64,000 bases of DNA from Actibacterium lipolyticum (GCF_900184935.1 NZ_FXYE01000001.1:558001-622000), one strand, 5' to 3'; shown: positions 1 through 9,874, counted from the first letter of the stretch. Notes: generated by a model not told the origin, from the sequence alone. Made by a program: numbers and translations.

Positions 1-571
<571 letters not shown>

Positions 572-582
572 GGGGGCCTCTG

Positions 583-1002
583 ATGGCTGATACGATGCAA
601 TTTGATCTGGTGTCGCCCGAGCGGAGGTTATCCTCCGTTCAGGCCACCGAGGTCAGAATTCCAGGCGCCGACGGCGACCTGACTGCTATGCCAAACCACG
701 CGCCTGTCATCACCACCCTGCGCCCCGGCGTTCTGGAGGTGATCACAGCCGAAGGTTCCACAACTTACGTGGTAACCGGCGGTTTCGCTGAAGTGTCCAG
801 CACGGGCACGACAGTGTTGGCGGAACAAGCCCACGCGGTTTCGGACGTCACGCAAGAGATGATCGATGCGATGGTTGCTGAAGCCCACGAGGCGCACAAG
901 GCAGCCCACCCAGACGTTGTTGATGCGGCAGCCAAGCTGTTGTCCGACCTTGTCGCGATGGGTGGTCACATCGGCCTAGAGCCGACGTTGCCGACAAGCT
1001 AA
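583..1002 (+). CDS. atpC: ATP synthase F1 subunit epsilon
   Basis: This 139-residue protein is the epsilon subunit of the F1 central stalk, which couples rotation to catalysis and can inhibit ATP hydrolysis. The N-terminal beta-sandwich (about residues 5-88) carries the family signature around [20 protein letters not shown] and the [14 protein letters not shown] segment. The C-terminal helical part is alanine-rich (about 90-115). The start ATG follows a GGGGGCC stretch and lies 11 bp after atpD. A hairpin terminator follows, so this closes the atp operon. Length is normal for alphaproteobacteria. Confidence 0.97.
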   Translation: MADTMQFDLVSPERRLSSVQATEVRIPGADGDLTAMPNHAPVITTLRPGVLEVITAEGSTTYVVTGGFAEVSSTGTTVLAEQAHAVSDVTQEMIDAMVAEAHEAHKAAHPDVVDAAAKLLSDLVAMGGHIGLEPTLPTS

Positions 1003-1024
1003 TTGGCGGTCGAAAAAGAATAAG

Positions 1025-1056
1025 AAGGGCTCTGCTTGTCGGGGCCCTTTTCAATT
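1025..1056 (+). terminator. Rho-independent terminator after atpC
   Basis: AAGGGC (1025-1030) pairs with GCCCTT (1044-1049) and is followed by a T-rich tract. It sits 22 bp after the atpC stop and before the lectin gene. Confidence 0.7.
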
Positions 1057-1116
1057 TGTAGTCTGACTTTTGCAGCAATTTCCGCGATCACACGTATCGG
1101 CGAGGGGGAAGAGCCG

Positions 1117-1467
1117 ATGAAAGAATTTGATAATCGAAAAATTGGTGTTGATCAGGGTTCGACCATCCTGTTTTCAGATTATGAAAACGATGGCCCCATG
1201 TGGGCCGAAGTTGGCCCGCGTTCCACCTCTGTTAAAATCACATTCGACCGCCCGTTCCGCTCGGCTCCGGCGGTGACGGTGGGCATGTCGATGTGGGATA
1301 TGGACCAAAAAACCAACCTGCGGGCGGATATTTCGACCCAAAAGATCAATCGCAAAGGTTTTGAGATTGTCTTTAAAACATGGGGCGACACCCGCGTGGC
1401 GCGGGTGCGTGCTGATTGGATGGCAATTGGAGAGCTGCCCTTCGACGACGACTGGGACGTCAGCTAG
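1117..1467 (+). CDS. H-type lectin domain protein
   Basis: This 116-residue soluble protein has no signal peptide. The segment around FDRPFRSAPAVTVGMSMWDMD (about residues 47-67) and the closing VRADWMAIGELPF resemble the H-type lectin fold (Pfam H_lectin), which in animals forms trimers that bind N-acetylgalactosamine. Its bacterial role is unknown. The start at 1117 is chosen because GAGGGGGAAGAG lies just upstream; an earlier TTG at 1036 would start inside the atpC terminator hairpin. It stands behind the atp operon but is separated from it by that terminator, and it converges on prs. Confidence 0.75.
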   Translation: MKEFDNRKIGVDQGSTILFSDYENDGPMWAEVGPRSTSVKITFDRPFRSAPAVTVGMSMWDMDQKTNLRADISTQKINRKGFEIVFKTWGDTRVARVRADWMAIGELPFDDDWDVS

Positions 1468-1484
1468 GGCGTCGTGCCGGCGCT

Positions 1485-2507
1485 TTACGCGCCGACTGTG
1501 TACATACCTTCATAGATAGGTGCCAACGTCCCATGTTCGAACAGGGACGAAACGGATGTGCCGTGCCAGATGTTCATGATGGCCTGCGCAAACATCGGTG
1601 CTGTTGGAACAATGCGGATATTCTTGGCATCCAGAACCGGCTGGGTCGGCTGGATGGAATCAGTGATCACCAAGCTTTTCATTTTCGAATTGGTGATACG
1701 CTCAACCGCGGGGCCAGAAAGCACGCCGTGCGTAATATACGAGTGGACCTCTTTTGCGCCTTTTTCGATCAGGACTTCGGCCGCCTTGCAAAGGGTACCG
1801 GCCGTGTCACAGATATCGTCTACGATAATGCAGCTCTTTCCGGTCACATCGCCGATCACTGTCATTTCAGCAATCTCACCGGGCTTTTCACGGCGTTTGT
1901 CCACGATGGACAGTGGCGCGTTGATACGCTGTGCAAGTTCACGCGCGCGGGCAACGCCGCCCACATCAGGGGAAACGATCATCAGGTCGTTCATCTTGCC
2001 CTTGAAGTGGTGCGCGATATCCAGCGCGAAGATGGGCGATGCGTAAAGGTTATCAACTGGGATGTCGAAGAAGCCCTGAATCTGCGCCGCGTGAAGATCC
2101 ATCGTAAGGATGCGTTCGATTCCAGCTTCGGTCAGCAGGTTCGCGACCAGCTTGGCCGAAATCGGCGTCCGCGCCTTTGTGCGGCGGTCCTGACGGGCAT
2201 AGCCGAAATAGGGGATCACGGCCGTGATGCGGGCAGCAGACGAACGGCGCAGCGCATCCGAGATGATCAGCAATTCCATCAGGTTGTCATTCGCCGGGTT
2301 CGACGTAGGCTGGATAATGAACATATCCTCGCCGCGGACGTTTTCGAAAACCTCGACAAAGATCTCGCCGTCGTTGAAACGTTCGACCCGCGCATCGACC
2401 AGACCGACGTTCACCCCCCGATGCATAGACATGCGGCGCGAGATGGCGCCAGCAAGCGGTTGGTTGGCATTACCAGAGATAAGTTTCGGTTCGGTGACTG
2501 ATGGCAT
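1485..2507 (-). CDS. prs: Ribose-phosphate pyrophosphokinase
   Basis: PRPP synthetase transfers pyrophosphate from ATP to ribose 5-phosphate, supplying purine, pyrimidine, histidine and NAD synthesis. The 340-residue protein has the class I signatures: [10 protein letters not shown] (about 44-53), [11 protein letters not shown] (99-109), the metal site [12 protein letters not shown] (137-148) and the PRPP-binding loop [10 protein letters not shown] (about 229-238). The start MPSVTEPKL at 2507 gives the family length of 340; an in-frame extension upstream has no support. It converges on the lectin gene with a 17-bp gap that holds a small palindrome. Confidence 0.97.
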   Translation of the reverse strand: MPSVTEPKLISGNANQPLAGAISRRMSMHRGVNVGLVDARVERFNDGEIFVEVFENVRGEDMFIIQPTSNPANDNLMELLIISDALRRSSAARITAVIPYFGYARQDRRTKARTPISAKLVANLLTEAGIERILTMDLHAAQIQGFFDIPVDNLYASPIFALDIAHHFKGKMNDLMIVSPDVGGVARARELAQRINAPLSIVDKRREKPGEIAEMTVIGDVTGKSCIIVDDICDTAGTLCKAAEVLIEKGAKEVHSYITHGVLSGPAVERITNSKMKSLVITDSIQPTQPVLDAKNIRIVPTAPMFAQAIMNIWHGTSVSSLFEHGTLAPIYEGMYTVGA

Positions 2508-2614
2508 GGCAGAGGGTCCCAAAGAGCAGCGTCCAGATGACAGATTCGTGACGTTGACACCGCTTACCACCCGGTTACGGTCTTGCAAACCGTGCGCAGC
2601 AGCGAGTGAGCAAA

Positions 2615-3214
2615 ATGCCCCACATTGATTACTATTTTTCGACGATTTCGCCCTTCACCTACCTTGCCGGAACCCGGTTAGAGGATATCGTGCAAAAGCA
2701 CGGTGCCAGCGTGACCTATAAGCCGCTGGATGTGATTTCCCTGTTTGGGCGTACAGGCGGCACGCCATTGCCGCAGCGCCACGAAAGCCGGTTGTCGTAC
2801 CGGTTGAAGGAATTGCAGCGTCAGGCGAAAAAGGCCGGATTGGCGATTCATGAAAAGCCCGCACATTTCCCGACCAACGCGGCGCCCGCTTCTTATGCAA
2901 TTATCGCGGCGCAATCCGAAGGCGGTGGTGATGTCGGGGCATTGGTTCACAGCGTTTTGCGCGCCTGTTGGGCCGAAGAAAAGGACATCGCGGCGGATGA
3001 TGTGGTGCGCGATTGTCTAAGCGCGGCGGGTTTAGACCCTGCGCTGGCCGATCGCGGGCTTCTGCTGGGTGCAGAGACATACGCCGCCAATCTGGAAGAG
3101 GCCGTGAATGCGGGCGTGTTTGGCGCGCCGTTTTATATCGTCGACGGGGCAGAGCCGTTTTGGGGCCAAGACCGGTTGGATGATTTGGACCTGTTCCTGT
3201 CTGGAAAGCTTTGA
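2615..3214 (+). CDS. 2-hydroxychromene-2-carboxylate isomerase family protein (DsbA-like fold)
   Basis: A 199-residue member of the thioredoxin-fold kappa/HCCA isomerase family. The N-terminal [14 protein letters not shown] matches the family's glutathione-site region, in which a serine replaces the CxxC of DsbA. The central helical insert is followed by [21 protein letters not shown] (about 172-192), the cis-proline and C-terminal signature. Characterised relatives isomerise naphthalene catabolites or act as glutathione transferases; here the substrate is unknown. The ATG at 2615 is preferred over a GTG at 2606. The stop codon overlaps the next start (TGATG), so the two genes are probably translated together. 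Confidence 0.85.
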   Translation: MPHIDYYFSTISPFTYLAGTRLEDIVQKHGASVTYKPLDVISLFGRTGGTPLPQRHESRLSYRLKELQRQAKKAGLAIHEKPAHFPTNAAPASYAIIAAQSEGGGDVGALVHSVLRACWAEEKDIAADDVVRDCLSAAGLDPALADRGLLLGAETYAANLEEAVNAGVFGAPFYIVDGAEPFWGQDRLDDLDLFLSGKL

Positions 3215-4041
3215 TGCCAGTTAAGTCGCGCGGCGGTTTCGATACCTATTCTGCGCAGTTAGGGCAGGGCGCGCGTAAGGCGTTGTTGATCCACTGCTCG
3301 TTGGCGCATTCGGGCAGTTGGGCGGGGTTGATGGGCGCGCTTGGCGACACTCTGTCGGCCGAGGCATTTGACTTGCCCGGCCATGGGCGCAGCGGCGATT
3401 GGGTGGGCGACGTGGACTTTCAGGATCAGGCGCTTGCGATGGCGGCTGATTTCATGGCGGAGGAGCCGATTGACCTGATCGGTCATTCCTTTGGCGGCAC
3501 GGTCGCACTTAGGCTGGCCTTGGAACAACCTGACCGCGTACGAAGCCTGACCTTGATCGAGCCGGTGTTGTTCGCTGCGGCGCGTGGCACCCCGGAATAC
3601 GCAGAGAACGAGGCGCTTTTTGCGCCGTTCGCTGAAGCGATAGCACGAGGCGACAGAGTGGCGGCCTCCAAGGCGTTCACCGGGCCGTGGGGGGCTGGTG
3701 CCCCGTGGGAGGCGCTGCCTCGGCAGCTGCAGGATTATATCGAACGGCGTATCCACCTTATCCCAGCGGGCAACGCGGCCCTGATGGACGACAGGCCCGG
3801 CGTCCTAGCCCCTGATCGGCTAGAGGGGCTGGATATACCGGTTCTGCTGCTAGAGGGGGGCAGTTCGCCCTCTATCGTCGGCGCGGTGAACGCTGCGCTG
3901 GCCGCGCGGCTGGCGCGTGCGCGGCGTGCCACCATCCCTGGCGCGGGCCATATGCTGCCGATCACGCATCCCAAACAGGTTGCCCACGCGATTGAGGGGT
4001 TCTTGGCAGATGCCAGCGCGCCCGCGATCAGCCCCGGATAA
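3214..4041 (+). CDS. Alpha/beta hydrolase
   Basis: A cytoplasmic alpha/beta-hydrolase of 275 residues. The oxyanion-side HCSLAHSGSW (about 27-36), the DLPGHGRSG strand-turn and the nucleophile elbow GHSFGG (S92) are followed by a late GAGHMLPITHP with the catalytic histidine. It resembles the HGGxW-type esterases and haloperoxidase-like lyases, but the sequence does not reveal the substrate. The start overlaps the stop of the upstream isomerase by one base. The 3' end overlaps the convergent threonine aldolase gene by 14 bp. Confidence 0.88.
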   Translation: MPVKSRGGFDTYSAQLGQGARKALLIHCSLAHSGSWAGLMGALGDTLSAEAFDLPGHGRSGDWVGDVDFQDQALAMAADFMAEEPIDLIGHSFGGTVALRLALEQPDRVRSLTLIEPVLFAAARGTPEYAENEALFAPFAEAIARGDRVAASKAFTGPWGAGAPWEALPRQLQDYIERRIHLIPAGNAALMDDRPGVLAPDRLEGLDIPVLLLEGGSSPSIVGAVNAALAARLARARRATIPGAGHMLPITHPKQVAHAIEGFLADASAPAISPG

Positions 4042-5080
4042 GCTCCAGAAACTTTTCGACATCGGCGCTGGACGTGCACCAAGAACAGACAAGCCGCGCC
4101 GAAAGCGGCTCTTCATCAGGCCCTTCCAGCGATTGGTTCATCGGCCACAAGTAATACACCGCCCCGGCGTCTTGCGCGCGGCGGTGCCCTTCGCGGGGCC
4201 AGCGGGCGAAAACCGCGTTTCCATCCGTAGGATGAAGAAGCGATGCGCCCTCGATCGTCAGAATGCCTTTGGACAGGCGTGCCGCGGCATCGTTCGCGCG
4301 GGTTGCCAGCTTTAGCCAAAGATCATCTTCCAGATAGGCATCCATCTGTGCGGACAGATAGCGATGCTTTGAAAACAGATGCCCACCGCGTTTGCGCCGC
4401 AGCTCAAACTCCCACGCGCGCTTGGGGTCAAACAGCACAACAGCTTCGACGCCCATCAGGCCGTTTTTGGTGCCGCCAAAGGACAAGACGTCAACACCGG
4501 CTTTCCACGTCATTTCGGCAGGCGTACACCCTGCGCCGACGACTGCGTTAGCAAACCGCGCACCGTCCATGTGAACAGGCAAGTCGCTGGCCTTGGCGAT
4601 GTCACACAGCGCGCGCACTTCGTCCGCGGAATAGAGCGCGCCGTTTTCGGTAATGTTAGTGATCGAAACCGCGCCTTTTTGCACGTTATGAACACCCGCG
4701 CGGGCGGTGAAACTGATCGCCTGTTTCAAGGCCTCGGGGGACATTTTCGCATCGTCCCCGCCGACAAGGGTCAGCTTTGCCCCACCGGTATAGAATTCAG
4801 GCGCGCCACACTCATCTTCTTCGATATGTGCGTTTTGGTGGCAGTAAATCGTCGCCCAAGGCGGGCAAAGGCAAGACAGGGCCAGCACGTTTGCGGCGGT
4901 GCCCGTAGGGACCAGATAAACGGCGGCCTCTGGGGCCTCAAAAACCTCGCGAATTTTGTTGCGAACGCTGTCCATGATGGTGTCCGCGCCATAGGGCATC
5001 GCATAGCCGTGGTTGGCGTGAACCAATGCATCCAGAATTTGCGGCGGAACCGGCGAGGAATTGTCTGATGCGAAATACAT
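4028..5080 (-). CDS. ltaE: Low-specificity L-threonine aldolase
   Basis: A PLP enzyme (350 residues, fold type I, beta-eliminating lyase family) that cleaves threonine or allo-threonine to glycine and acetaldehyde. Visible features are the N-terminal FASDNSSPVPPQI, the substrate-side histidine in CHQNAHIEEDE (about 80-90), the PLP aspartate in HMDGARFANA (170-179) and the Schiff-base lysine in SFGGTKNG (K205). It is the last gene of a minus-strand run: it starts 3 bp after the UPF0260 gene, so the two are almost certainly cotranscribed. Confidence 0.93.
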   Translation of the reverse strand: MYFASDNSSPVPPQILDALVHANHGYAMPYGADTIMDSVRNKIREVFEAPEAAVYLVPTGTAANVLALSCLCPPWATIYCHQNAHIEEDECGAPEFYTGGAKLTLVGGDDAKMSPEALKQAISFTARAGVHNVQKGAVSITNITENGALYSADEVRALCDIAKASDLPVHMDGARFANAVVGAGCTPAEMTWKAGVDVLSFGGTKNGLMGVEAVVLFDPKRAWEFELRRKRGGHLFSKHRYLSAQMDAYLEDDLWLKLATRANDAAARLSKGILTIEGASLLHPTDGNAVFARWPREGHRRAQDAGAVYYLWPMNQSLEGPDEEPLSARLVCSWCTSSADVEKFLELIRG

Positions 5081-5083
5081 GCC

Positions 5084-5554
5084 CTAAAGCTCCTCATCTA
5101 TGACGTGATCTTCCCAATCTTCCACGGGCACGTCAAACTCTGGCACAGTCCAACCCTGAACGGACTGACCTGCGCGGTGAACACTTTCTGGATCGCCCGA
5201 TATGAGCGGATGCCAATCATAAAGCGCCTTGCCTTCGAAGAGCAGGCGATAGGCGCATGTCTTTGGCATCCAATAGGCGATATCGGCGATGTTGGATGGT
5301 TTCAAAACGACACATTCCGGCACGATTGTTTTACGCACGTCGTAATGGGCGCAGCGGCATGTTTCGTCGTCCAACAAACGGCAGGCCACGCGGGTAAAGA
5401 CCACTTCGCCCGTGTCGGCATCTTCCAACTTGTTCAGGCAACATTTGCCGCAGCCATCGCAAAGGGCCTCCCACTCTTTTGGGGAAAGATTCTTTAGTGG
5501 CACGCGTTCCCAGAATTTCTGGCGCAGGCCATCGCGGTCGATTGGGTCAGTCAT
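5084..5554 (-). CDS. UPF0260 / YkgJ-family cysteine cluster protein (YcgN-like)
   Basis: This 156-residue protein has a conserved cysteine set: LCDGCGKCCLNK (Cys32, 35, 38, 39), then VACRL, ETCRCAHY and VPECVVLKP (Cys58, 66, 68, 81). The pattern suggests a Zn or Fe-S site as in the YkgJ family; the function is unknown. The start MTDPIDRDG at 5554 is the one conserved in this family. The gene sits between ribF (40 bp upstream) and ltaE (3 bp downstream), in a likely operon. Confidence 0.9.
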   Translation of the reverse strand: MTDPIDRDGLRQKFWERVPLKNLSPKEWEALCDGCGKCCLNKLEDADTGEVVFTRVACRLLDDETCRCAHYDVRKTIVPECVVLKPSNIADIAYWMPKTCAYRLLFEGKALYDWHPLISGDPESVHRAGQSVQGWTVPEFDVPVEDWEDHVIDEEL

Positions 5555-5594
5555 GTGGCGGAGCCTAGCGCTTGGACGCGGAAAAGGAAGAGGG

Positions 5595-6521
5595 TCACGT
5601 ATCGGCCAGAATGGCGCGTGCCTTTTGGCAATCGTCATCCATCTGGGCGATCAGTGCGTCAAGATCGTCGAATTTTGCTTCGGGGCGCAAGTATTCGACC
5701 AACGCGACGGACAGGTGTGTGCCGTATAGGTCGCCCTTGAAATCGAACAGGAAGCTTTCGCAATTGGCGGTGTTCACGCCAAAGGTCGGGCGCACCCCAA
5801 TGGACGCCGCGCCGTCATAGCTGCCTTTGTGCGGGCCAGACAGAACGTCGACTTTGACCGCATAAATACCGAAACGCGGTGGGTGCAGCCCGGCAATGGT
5901 CATGTTCGCTGTGGGAAAGCCAAGGTCGCGCCCACGCTTGTCACCGTGCAGGACTTCGCCCTCAATCCGGTGCCAGTGGCCCAGCATCGCAGCGGCATCG
6001 CGGGGGCGACCATCAGTCAATGCCGTGCGGATAGAGGTTGATGAAACAGCGCCCGCTTGCCCCTGAAGCAACTTGGCAAGGGTAACGTCAAACCCCATCT
6101 GCGCACCAAAGCGAACAAGATCCTGCGCGGTGCCAGAGCGGCCTTTGCCAAAGCAGAAATCTTCGCCCACCACGACATGCGACAGACCCAAGCCATCAAC
6201 CACGACCTGCTGTGCAAACTCTTCAGCAGAGAGGGAGGCCAGCGTCGCATCGAATGGCAGCTGGAACAGTTGCTTTACCCCCAGTTTGGCAAGGCGGTTC
6301 GCCTTTGCCTCGGCATTCATCAAACGAAACGGGGGGGCGTCGGGGGCAAAGAATTCGCGGGGGTGGGGTTCGAAGGTCAAGACACCAAGCGGCGCGCCGG
6401 TGTTGCGGGCAATGTCGATCACGGCCTGATGGCCCAGATGCACCCCGTCAAAATTGCCAATCGCGGCGGAGGCGCCGCGATCGTCAGGGGTTAGGTCATG
6501 CCAGTTTGTAAAGGTCTTCAT
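5595..6521 (-). CDS. ribF: Bifunctional riboflavin kinase / FAD synthetase
   Basis: RibF phosphorylates riboflavin to FMN and adenylylates FMN to FAD. The 308-residue protein has an N-terminal nucleotidylyltransferase domain with GNFDGVHLGH (about 22-31), then GEDFCFGKGRSG (about 119-130) and SSTSIR. The C-terminal flavokinase domain carries GDKRGRDLGFPTANM (about 195-209) and GVRPTFG. Length and order are standard. The next upstream gene is MaoC, 32 bp away, and UPF0260 follows 40 bp downstream. Confidence 0.96.
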   Translation of the reverse strand: MKTFTNWHDLTPDDRGASAAIGNFDGVHLGHQAVIDIARNTGAPLGVLTFEPHPREFFAPDAPPFRLMNAEAKANRLAKLGVKQLFQLPFDATLASLSAEEFAQQVVVDGLGLSHVVVGEDFCFGKGRSGTAQDLVRFGAQMGFDVTLAKLLQGQAGAVSSTSIRTALTDGRPRDAAAMLGHWHRIEGEVLHGDKRGRDLGFPTANMTIAGLHPPRFGIYAVKVDVLSGPHKGSYDGAASIGVRPTFGVNTANCESFLFDFKGDLYGTHLSVALVEYLRPEAKFDDLDALIAQMDDDCQKARAILADT

Positions 6522-6553
6522 CGGATCCCGGTGGCACCGGGAAACCGGCGCGA

Positions 6554-6997
6554 TCAGTCAAGTTTGTTGCTTGGCGCCAGCACCAATGCTTCGCCCTTAA
6601 GCACGACCGTATCGCCCACGGCGCAGTGACAATCAAGTGTAACGCGGCGCTTGTGGTGATTGATCTCTTTTACCTCAACCTCGGCATAGACAACATCGCC
6701 GGGGCGAACAGGGGCCATGAACTTCAACGACTGGCTCATGTAGACCGTGCCGTGCCCAGGAAGCTGTTCGCCGATAACGGCGGAAATCAGGCTGGCTGTC
6801 AGCATGCCATGCGCGATGCGGCCATGAAAACGCGTGTCTTGCGCGTAATCATCATCCAGATGGACCGGATTGTGGTCGGTCGAAACCTCGGCGAACATTT
6901 CAATGTCGCGGTCGGTGATTTCCTTGCGGATGTAACGGCGCATGCCGATTTCCATGTCTTCGATGCAAATCGTTCCGCGTGGCATATTATCCAACAT
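6554..6997 (-). CDS. MaoC-family dehydratase (R-specific enoyl-CoA hydratase type)
   Basis: A single hotdog-domain protein of 147 residues. The hydratase-2 motif is intact: AEVSTDHNPVHLDDDYAQ with Asp41 and His46, then the GRIAHGM turn. Such enzymes hydrate trans-2-enoyl-CoA to (R)-3-hydroxyacyl-CoA, linking beta-oxidation to polyhydroxyalkanoate or other pathways. The true substrate is not visible. The gene heads the minus-strand run MaoC-ribF-UPF0260-ltaE; 136 bp separate it from the upstream HAD gene and probably hold a promoter. Confidence 0.9.
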   Translation of the reverse strand: MLDNMPRGTICIEDMEIGMRRYIRKEITDRDIEMFAEVSTDHNPVHLDDDYAQDTRFHGRIAHGMLTASLISAVIGEQLPGHGTVYMSQSLKFMAPVRPGDVVYAEVEVKEINHHKRRVTLDCHCAVGDTVVLKGEALVLAPSNKLD

Positions 6998-7133
6998 CTT
7001 TATCGCTCCCCTCGTGGGTCATGTTGCAGTGCAGCATAACGGAGGCGATCACGGATCGCAATCGATAAAGTAATTTTCGGGCGCATATGTTGAATTTAGC
7101 GCAATTTTGTTGCGAGCCCGATTCTGGGTGAGC

Positions 7134-8003
7134 CTAGCGCAGGAAGCCGATCGAATAGGTCGGTGCGATTTTCTCTTTATCAAGCAACGCGTTAAGTGCG
7201 TCTGGGTCGGGTTGGTGTTTTGTCAGTGTCTCGGCGGCGGCAAGGCCGCCTGTGATGAACAAACTGTCCAAATCTTCGCCCATTGCGCCCCGAACGTCGG
7301 TGGCCATGCCATCGCCGATGCACAGGATTCGGTCGTCGCTGACGTTTGCGATCTGGGCAAGGCGGCGGCGGGCGAGGTCATAGATCGGCGGATGTGGCTT
7401 GCCGAAATAGAGGCTTTCACCGCCCATTTCAGTGTAGAGCGCGGCGATCGCACCGGCGCACCATTCGCGCGTTTCACCACGATCCACGACGATATCGGGA
7501 TTGGCGCAGAGCAGCTTCATGCGCTTCTGCTTTGCATAAAGTAGCTGAGGGCGCAGATCGGACGGGTCGGCAAGCGGATCAAACGGGCCGGTGCAAATGA
7601 TGCCTTCGGCGTCTTCCAGCGGGGTCTGGGTGATTTCCACAGGGTCTTCGATGATTTTCAGCGGGTCAAAAAAGCTTTGATCGTGCGGTTCGCCGATGTG
7701 GAACACTTTGGAGCCGACGACACCGCGATACATCGCAGCGCGGGCACTGTCGCCGGATGTGGTGATGGTATCCCAGCAATCTTCGGAGACGCCCATTTTG
7801 GCCAGCTGCGCGGCGACGCTGTGGCGGTGGCGGGGGGCGTTGGTCAGCAGCACGACGATGCCGCCGCTTTCGCGGTAGGCCGTCAGGGCGGCGACAGCCT
7901 CAAGAAACGGTTCGCGGCCGTTATGCACGCAGCCCCAAAGGTCGACGAACATCGCGTCATAGTTGGCGGAAATTTCAGAGAGGTGTTCGACGATCCGGGT
8001 CAT
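7134..8003 (-). CDS. HAD-superfamily phosphatase, subclass IIA (TIGR01459-like)
   Basis: A 289-residue NagD-like HAD hydrolase. Motif I reads FVDLWGCVHNG (nucleophile Asp21), the form typical of the TIGR01459 group. Motif II is LLTNAPRHR and the late motif is CIGDGMATDVRGAMG. A class IIA cap lies between them, with FGKPHPPIYDLA before the last motif. The physiological phosphate ester is unknown. The start at 8003 is preferred because the in-frame extension would run through the ppaC terminator. It is transcribed in the same direction as ppaC but separated from it by that terminator. Confidence 0.88.
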   Translation of the reverse strand: MTRIVEHLSEISANYDAMFVDLWGCVHNGREPFLEAVAALTAYRESGGIVVLLTNAPRHRHSVAAQLAKMGVSEDCWDTITTSGDSARAAMYRGVVGSKVFHIGEPHDQSFFDPLKIIEDPVEITQTPLEDAEGIICTGPFDPLADPSDLRPQLLYAKQKRMKLLCANPDIVVDRGETREWCAGAIAALYTEMGGESLYFGKPHPPIYDLARRRLAQIANVSDDRILCIGDGMATDVRGAMGEDLDSLFITGGLAAAETLTKHQPDPDALNALLDKEKIAPTYSIGFLR

Positions 8004-8016
8004 GGGGCAGCCTTCA

Positions 8017-8050
8017 AAATTGAAAAGGGGCGCTGAACGCGCCCCTTTGT
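8017..8050 (-). terminator. Rho-independent terminator of ppaC
   Basis: On the minus strand AAAGGGGCGC pairs with GCGCCCCTTT (8024-8033 with 8039-8048) around a 5-nt loop, followed by TTTTCAATTTT-type sequence. It lies directly after ppaC. Confidence 0.85.
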
Positions 8051-8064
8051 AACATGCTTGGCGA

Positions 8065-8985
8065 TCAAACTTTGAGGTTTGGAATGATCTGCTTTTTGCG
8101 GCTGACGACGCCCGGCAGAACCACCGCATCGCCAGAAGCGGCAGCGCCGAAGCTTTTTTCAGCGACGGTTTTTACCAGATCGTTTGGAACCAGCAGTGTG
8201 GATTCTTCGTTCAGGATGTCCACGACGAACAGCAGAACCTGATCAACGCCGTCTTCGCTGGCGACCGTTGTCATGGTTTCGATCAGGCTGGCCTTACGGT
8301 CCAGAACGGTGGCCGGCGATGTGGTTTCCAGAACCGAAACGCGGAACTTGGTGCCGTCCACTTCGTATTCTTTCGAATCCATGCGCAGCAGTTCCGCGTC
8401 AGAGAATGCCGATACGTCGGATTTGGCCGCGAACATTTCGGCGGAGTATTCTGCGATGTTGATGCCCAGATCGGCAGCCAGCTTTTCAGCCACGGCTTTG
8501 TCGTGATCCGTTGTCGTGGGAGAGCGGAATTCCAGCGTGTCGGACAGGATGCAGGACAAAGCCGCGCCTTTAATGTTTTCGGGCATCTTGGCTGCGTCGT
8601 CGCCCATCAGGTCAACCATAATGGTCGCGGTACAGGCCAGCGGGCGGATCGTGATGTCGATCGGGCCTTTGGTTTTCAGGCCGCCCTGCAGCATGTGGTG
8701 GTCAATCACGGCCACAACATTCGCATCGTTGATGGAGGCAGGCAGTTCCGCGATGTTGTTCGTGTCAACGACAACAACGGTGTCCTCGGCGGTGACGTCG
8801 GCGATGATCTCGGGCTTGTCGAAATTCCAGCGGTCCAGAACGAAGGCGGCTTCGGTGTTGGGTTCGCCCAGCAGTTTTGCTTCGGCGGGGGTGCCTTTTA
8901 CTTCGGTCAGGTACCAAGCCCAAACGAGTGGGGAGCCGGTGGAATCGGTGTCGGGGGCCTTATGGCCGAGAACTTTAATGGTCAT
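8065..8985 (-). CDS. ppaC: Manganese-dependent inorganic pyrophosphatase
   Basis: A family II pyrophosphatase of 306 residues (DHH superfamily). The metal ligands are visible: GHKAPDTDS (His8, Asp12, Asp14), VVDTNN, VIDHHMLQGG, and a C-terminal DHHA2 domain with the SRKKQIIPNL motif close to the end. It hydrolyses pyrophosphate in the cytoplasm and pulls biosynthetic reactions forward. The start MTIKVLGHK at 8985 fits the family; the upstream extension has no similarity to it. It is monocistronic, given its own terminator. Confidence 0.96.
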   Translation of the reverse strand: MTIKVLGHKAPDTDSTGSPLVWAWYLTEVKGTPAEAKLLGEPNTEAAFVLDRWNFDKPEIIADVTAEDTVVVVDTNNIAELPASINDANVVAVIDHHMLQGGLKTKGPIDITIRPLACTATIMVDLMGDDAAKMPENIKGAALSCILSDTLEFRSPTTTDHDKAVAEKLAADLGINIAEYSAEMFAAKSDVSAFSDAELLRMDSKEYEVDGTKFRVSVLETTSPATVLDRKASLIETMTTVASEDGVDQVLLFVVDILNEESTLLVPNDLVKTVAEKSFGAAASGDAVVLPGVVSRKKQIIPNLKV

Positions 8986-9156
8986 GTCACTGTCCGTATC
9001 AGGGTGAAATTGTTCGGCGCCCTTATAGGTGTGCTTGCACGGCTTGTCACGCGGCCAAGGAGAGCACGAACGCCGCATCCGTTAAAACGATGATGTCGCT
9101 TTGGCAGGATATCGCCCATGGCTTGCTGGTGTCGGGTGAAGCGGTTAGAAAATGCC

Positions 9157-9837
9157 ATGGCTGCGATCAAAGAGACTGACCTTTACCCGGCGATTAAGTC
9201 CTTCCTTGAAGGGCAGGGGTACGAGGTTAAATCTGAAATAGGTGCGGCGGATGTTGTTGCCCTGCGTGATGGTGAAGAGCCGCTGATCATCGAGTTGAAG
9301 ACCGGGTTTTCGCTAAGTCTGTTTCACCAATGCATTGCCCGCCAATCCATCACTGACCTCGTTTATCTTGCCGTTCCTCGCGCCACGGGGAAACGGTTTG
9401 CAAAGTCACTGCTAGACAACAAAGCGTTGTGTCGGCGTTTGGGGCTTGGCTTGATTACGGTCCGGCTGCGTGATGGGCATGTGGAGGCGCAGGTTGATCC
9501 CGCGCCGTACCGTCCGCGCCCGTCGGTGAAGCGAAAGCAGCGGCTGTTGCGCGAGTTTGCGCGCCGTGTCGGAGACCCGAACACGGGTGGGGCGACGCGT
9601 TCAGGGTTGGTGACGGCCTATCGCCAAGACGCTTTGCAGTGCGCGATTTTCCTGTCGCAGAACGGACCCTCTAAGGGGGCGATCGTTGCGCGCACGACGG
9701 GGGTGGAGCGCGCGACGCGGCTGATGGCTGACGATCACTATGGTTGGTTCGAGCGGGTCGAAAAAGGTATCTATTCGTTAACCCCGGCGGGCCAAAAAGC
9801 GCTTGTCGATTACCAACATGCGGTGCCGACCCAGTAG
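9157..9837 (+). CDS. DUF2161 family protein, PD-(D/E)XK-like fold
   Basis: A 226-residue protein that matches the DUF2161 family. Residues 28-50 (IGAADVVALRDGEEPLII, then ELKTG) have the D-x(n)-E-x-K spacing (Asp32, Glu46, Lys48) of restriction-endonuclease-like phosphodiesterases. The C-terminal half (about 140-226) has a winged-helix look, with RSGLVTAYRQDALQCAIFL and YSLTPAGQKALVDY. A nuclease role is inferred only from the motif; no partner methylase is nearby. The ATG at 9157 is chosen over one 39 bp upstream. It precedes groES but is separated from it by the CIRCE promoter. Confidence 0.8.
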   Translation: MAAIKETDLYPAIKSFLEGQGYEVKSEIGAADVVALRDGEEPLIIELKTGFSLSLFHQCIARQSITDLVYLAVPRATGKRFAKSLLDNKALCRRLGLGLITVRLRDGHVEAQVDPAPYRPRPSVKRKQRLLREFARRVGDPNTGGATRSGLVTAYRQDALQCAIFLSQNGPSKGAIVARTTGVERATRLMADDHYGWFERVEKGIYSLTPAGQKALVDYQHAVPTQ

Positions 9838-9874
9838 CAGGGCGAAAAACCGCAGAAACTTTCGTCTGATATGG

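Noticed and set aside
1036-1116. N-terminal extension of the lectin protein
   Set aside because: The earlier TTG lies inside the atpC terminator hairpin; the ATG at 1117 has a good SD.
1416-2501. 361-codon plus-strand frame opposite prs
   Set aside because: Antisense of prs; overlaps the lectin gene end and shows no protein family.
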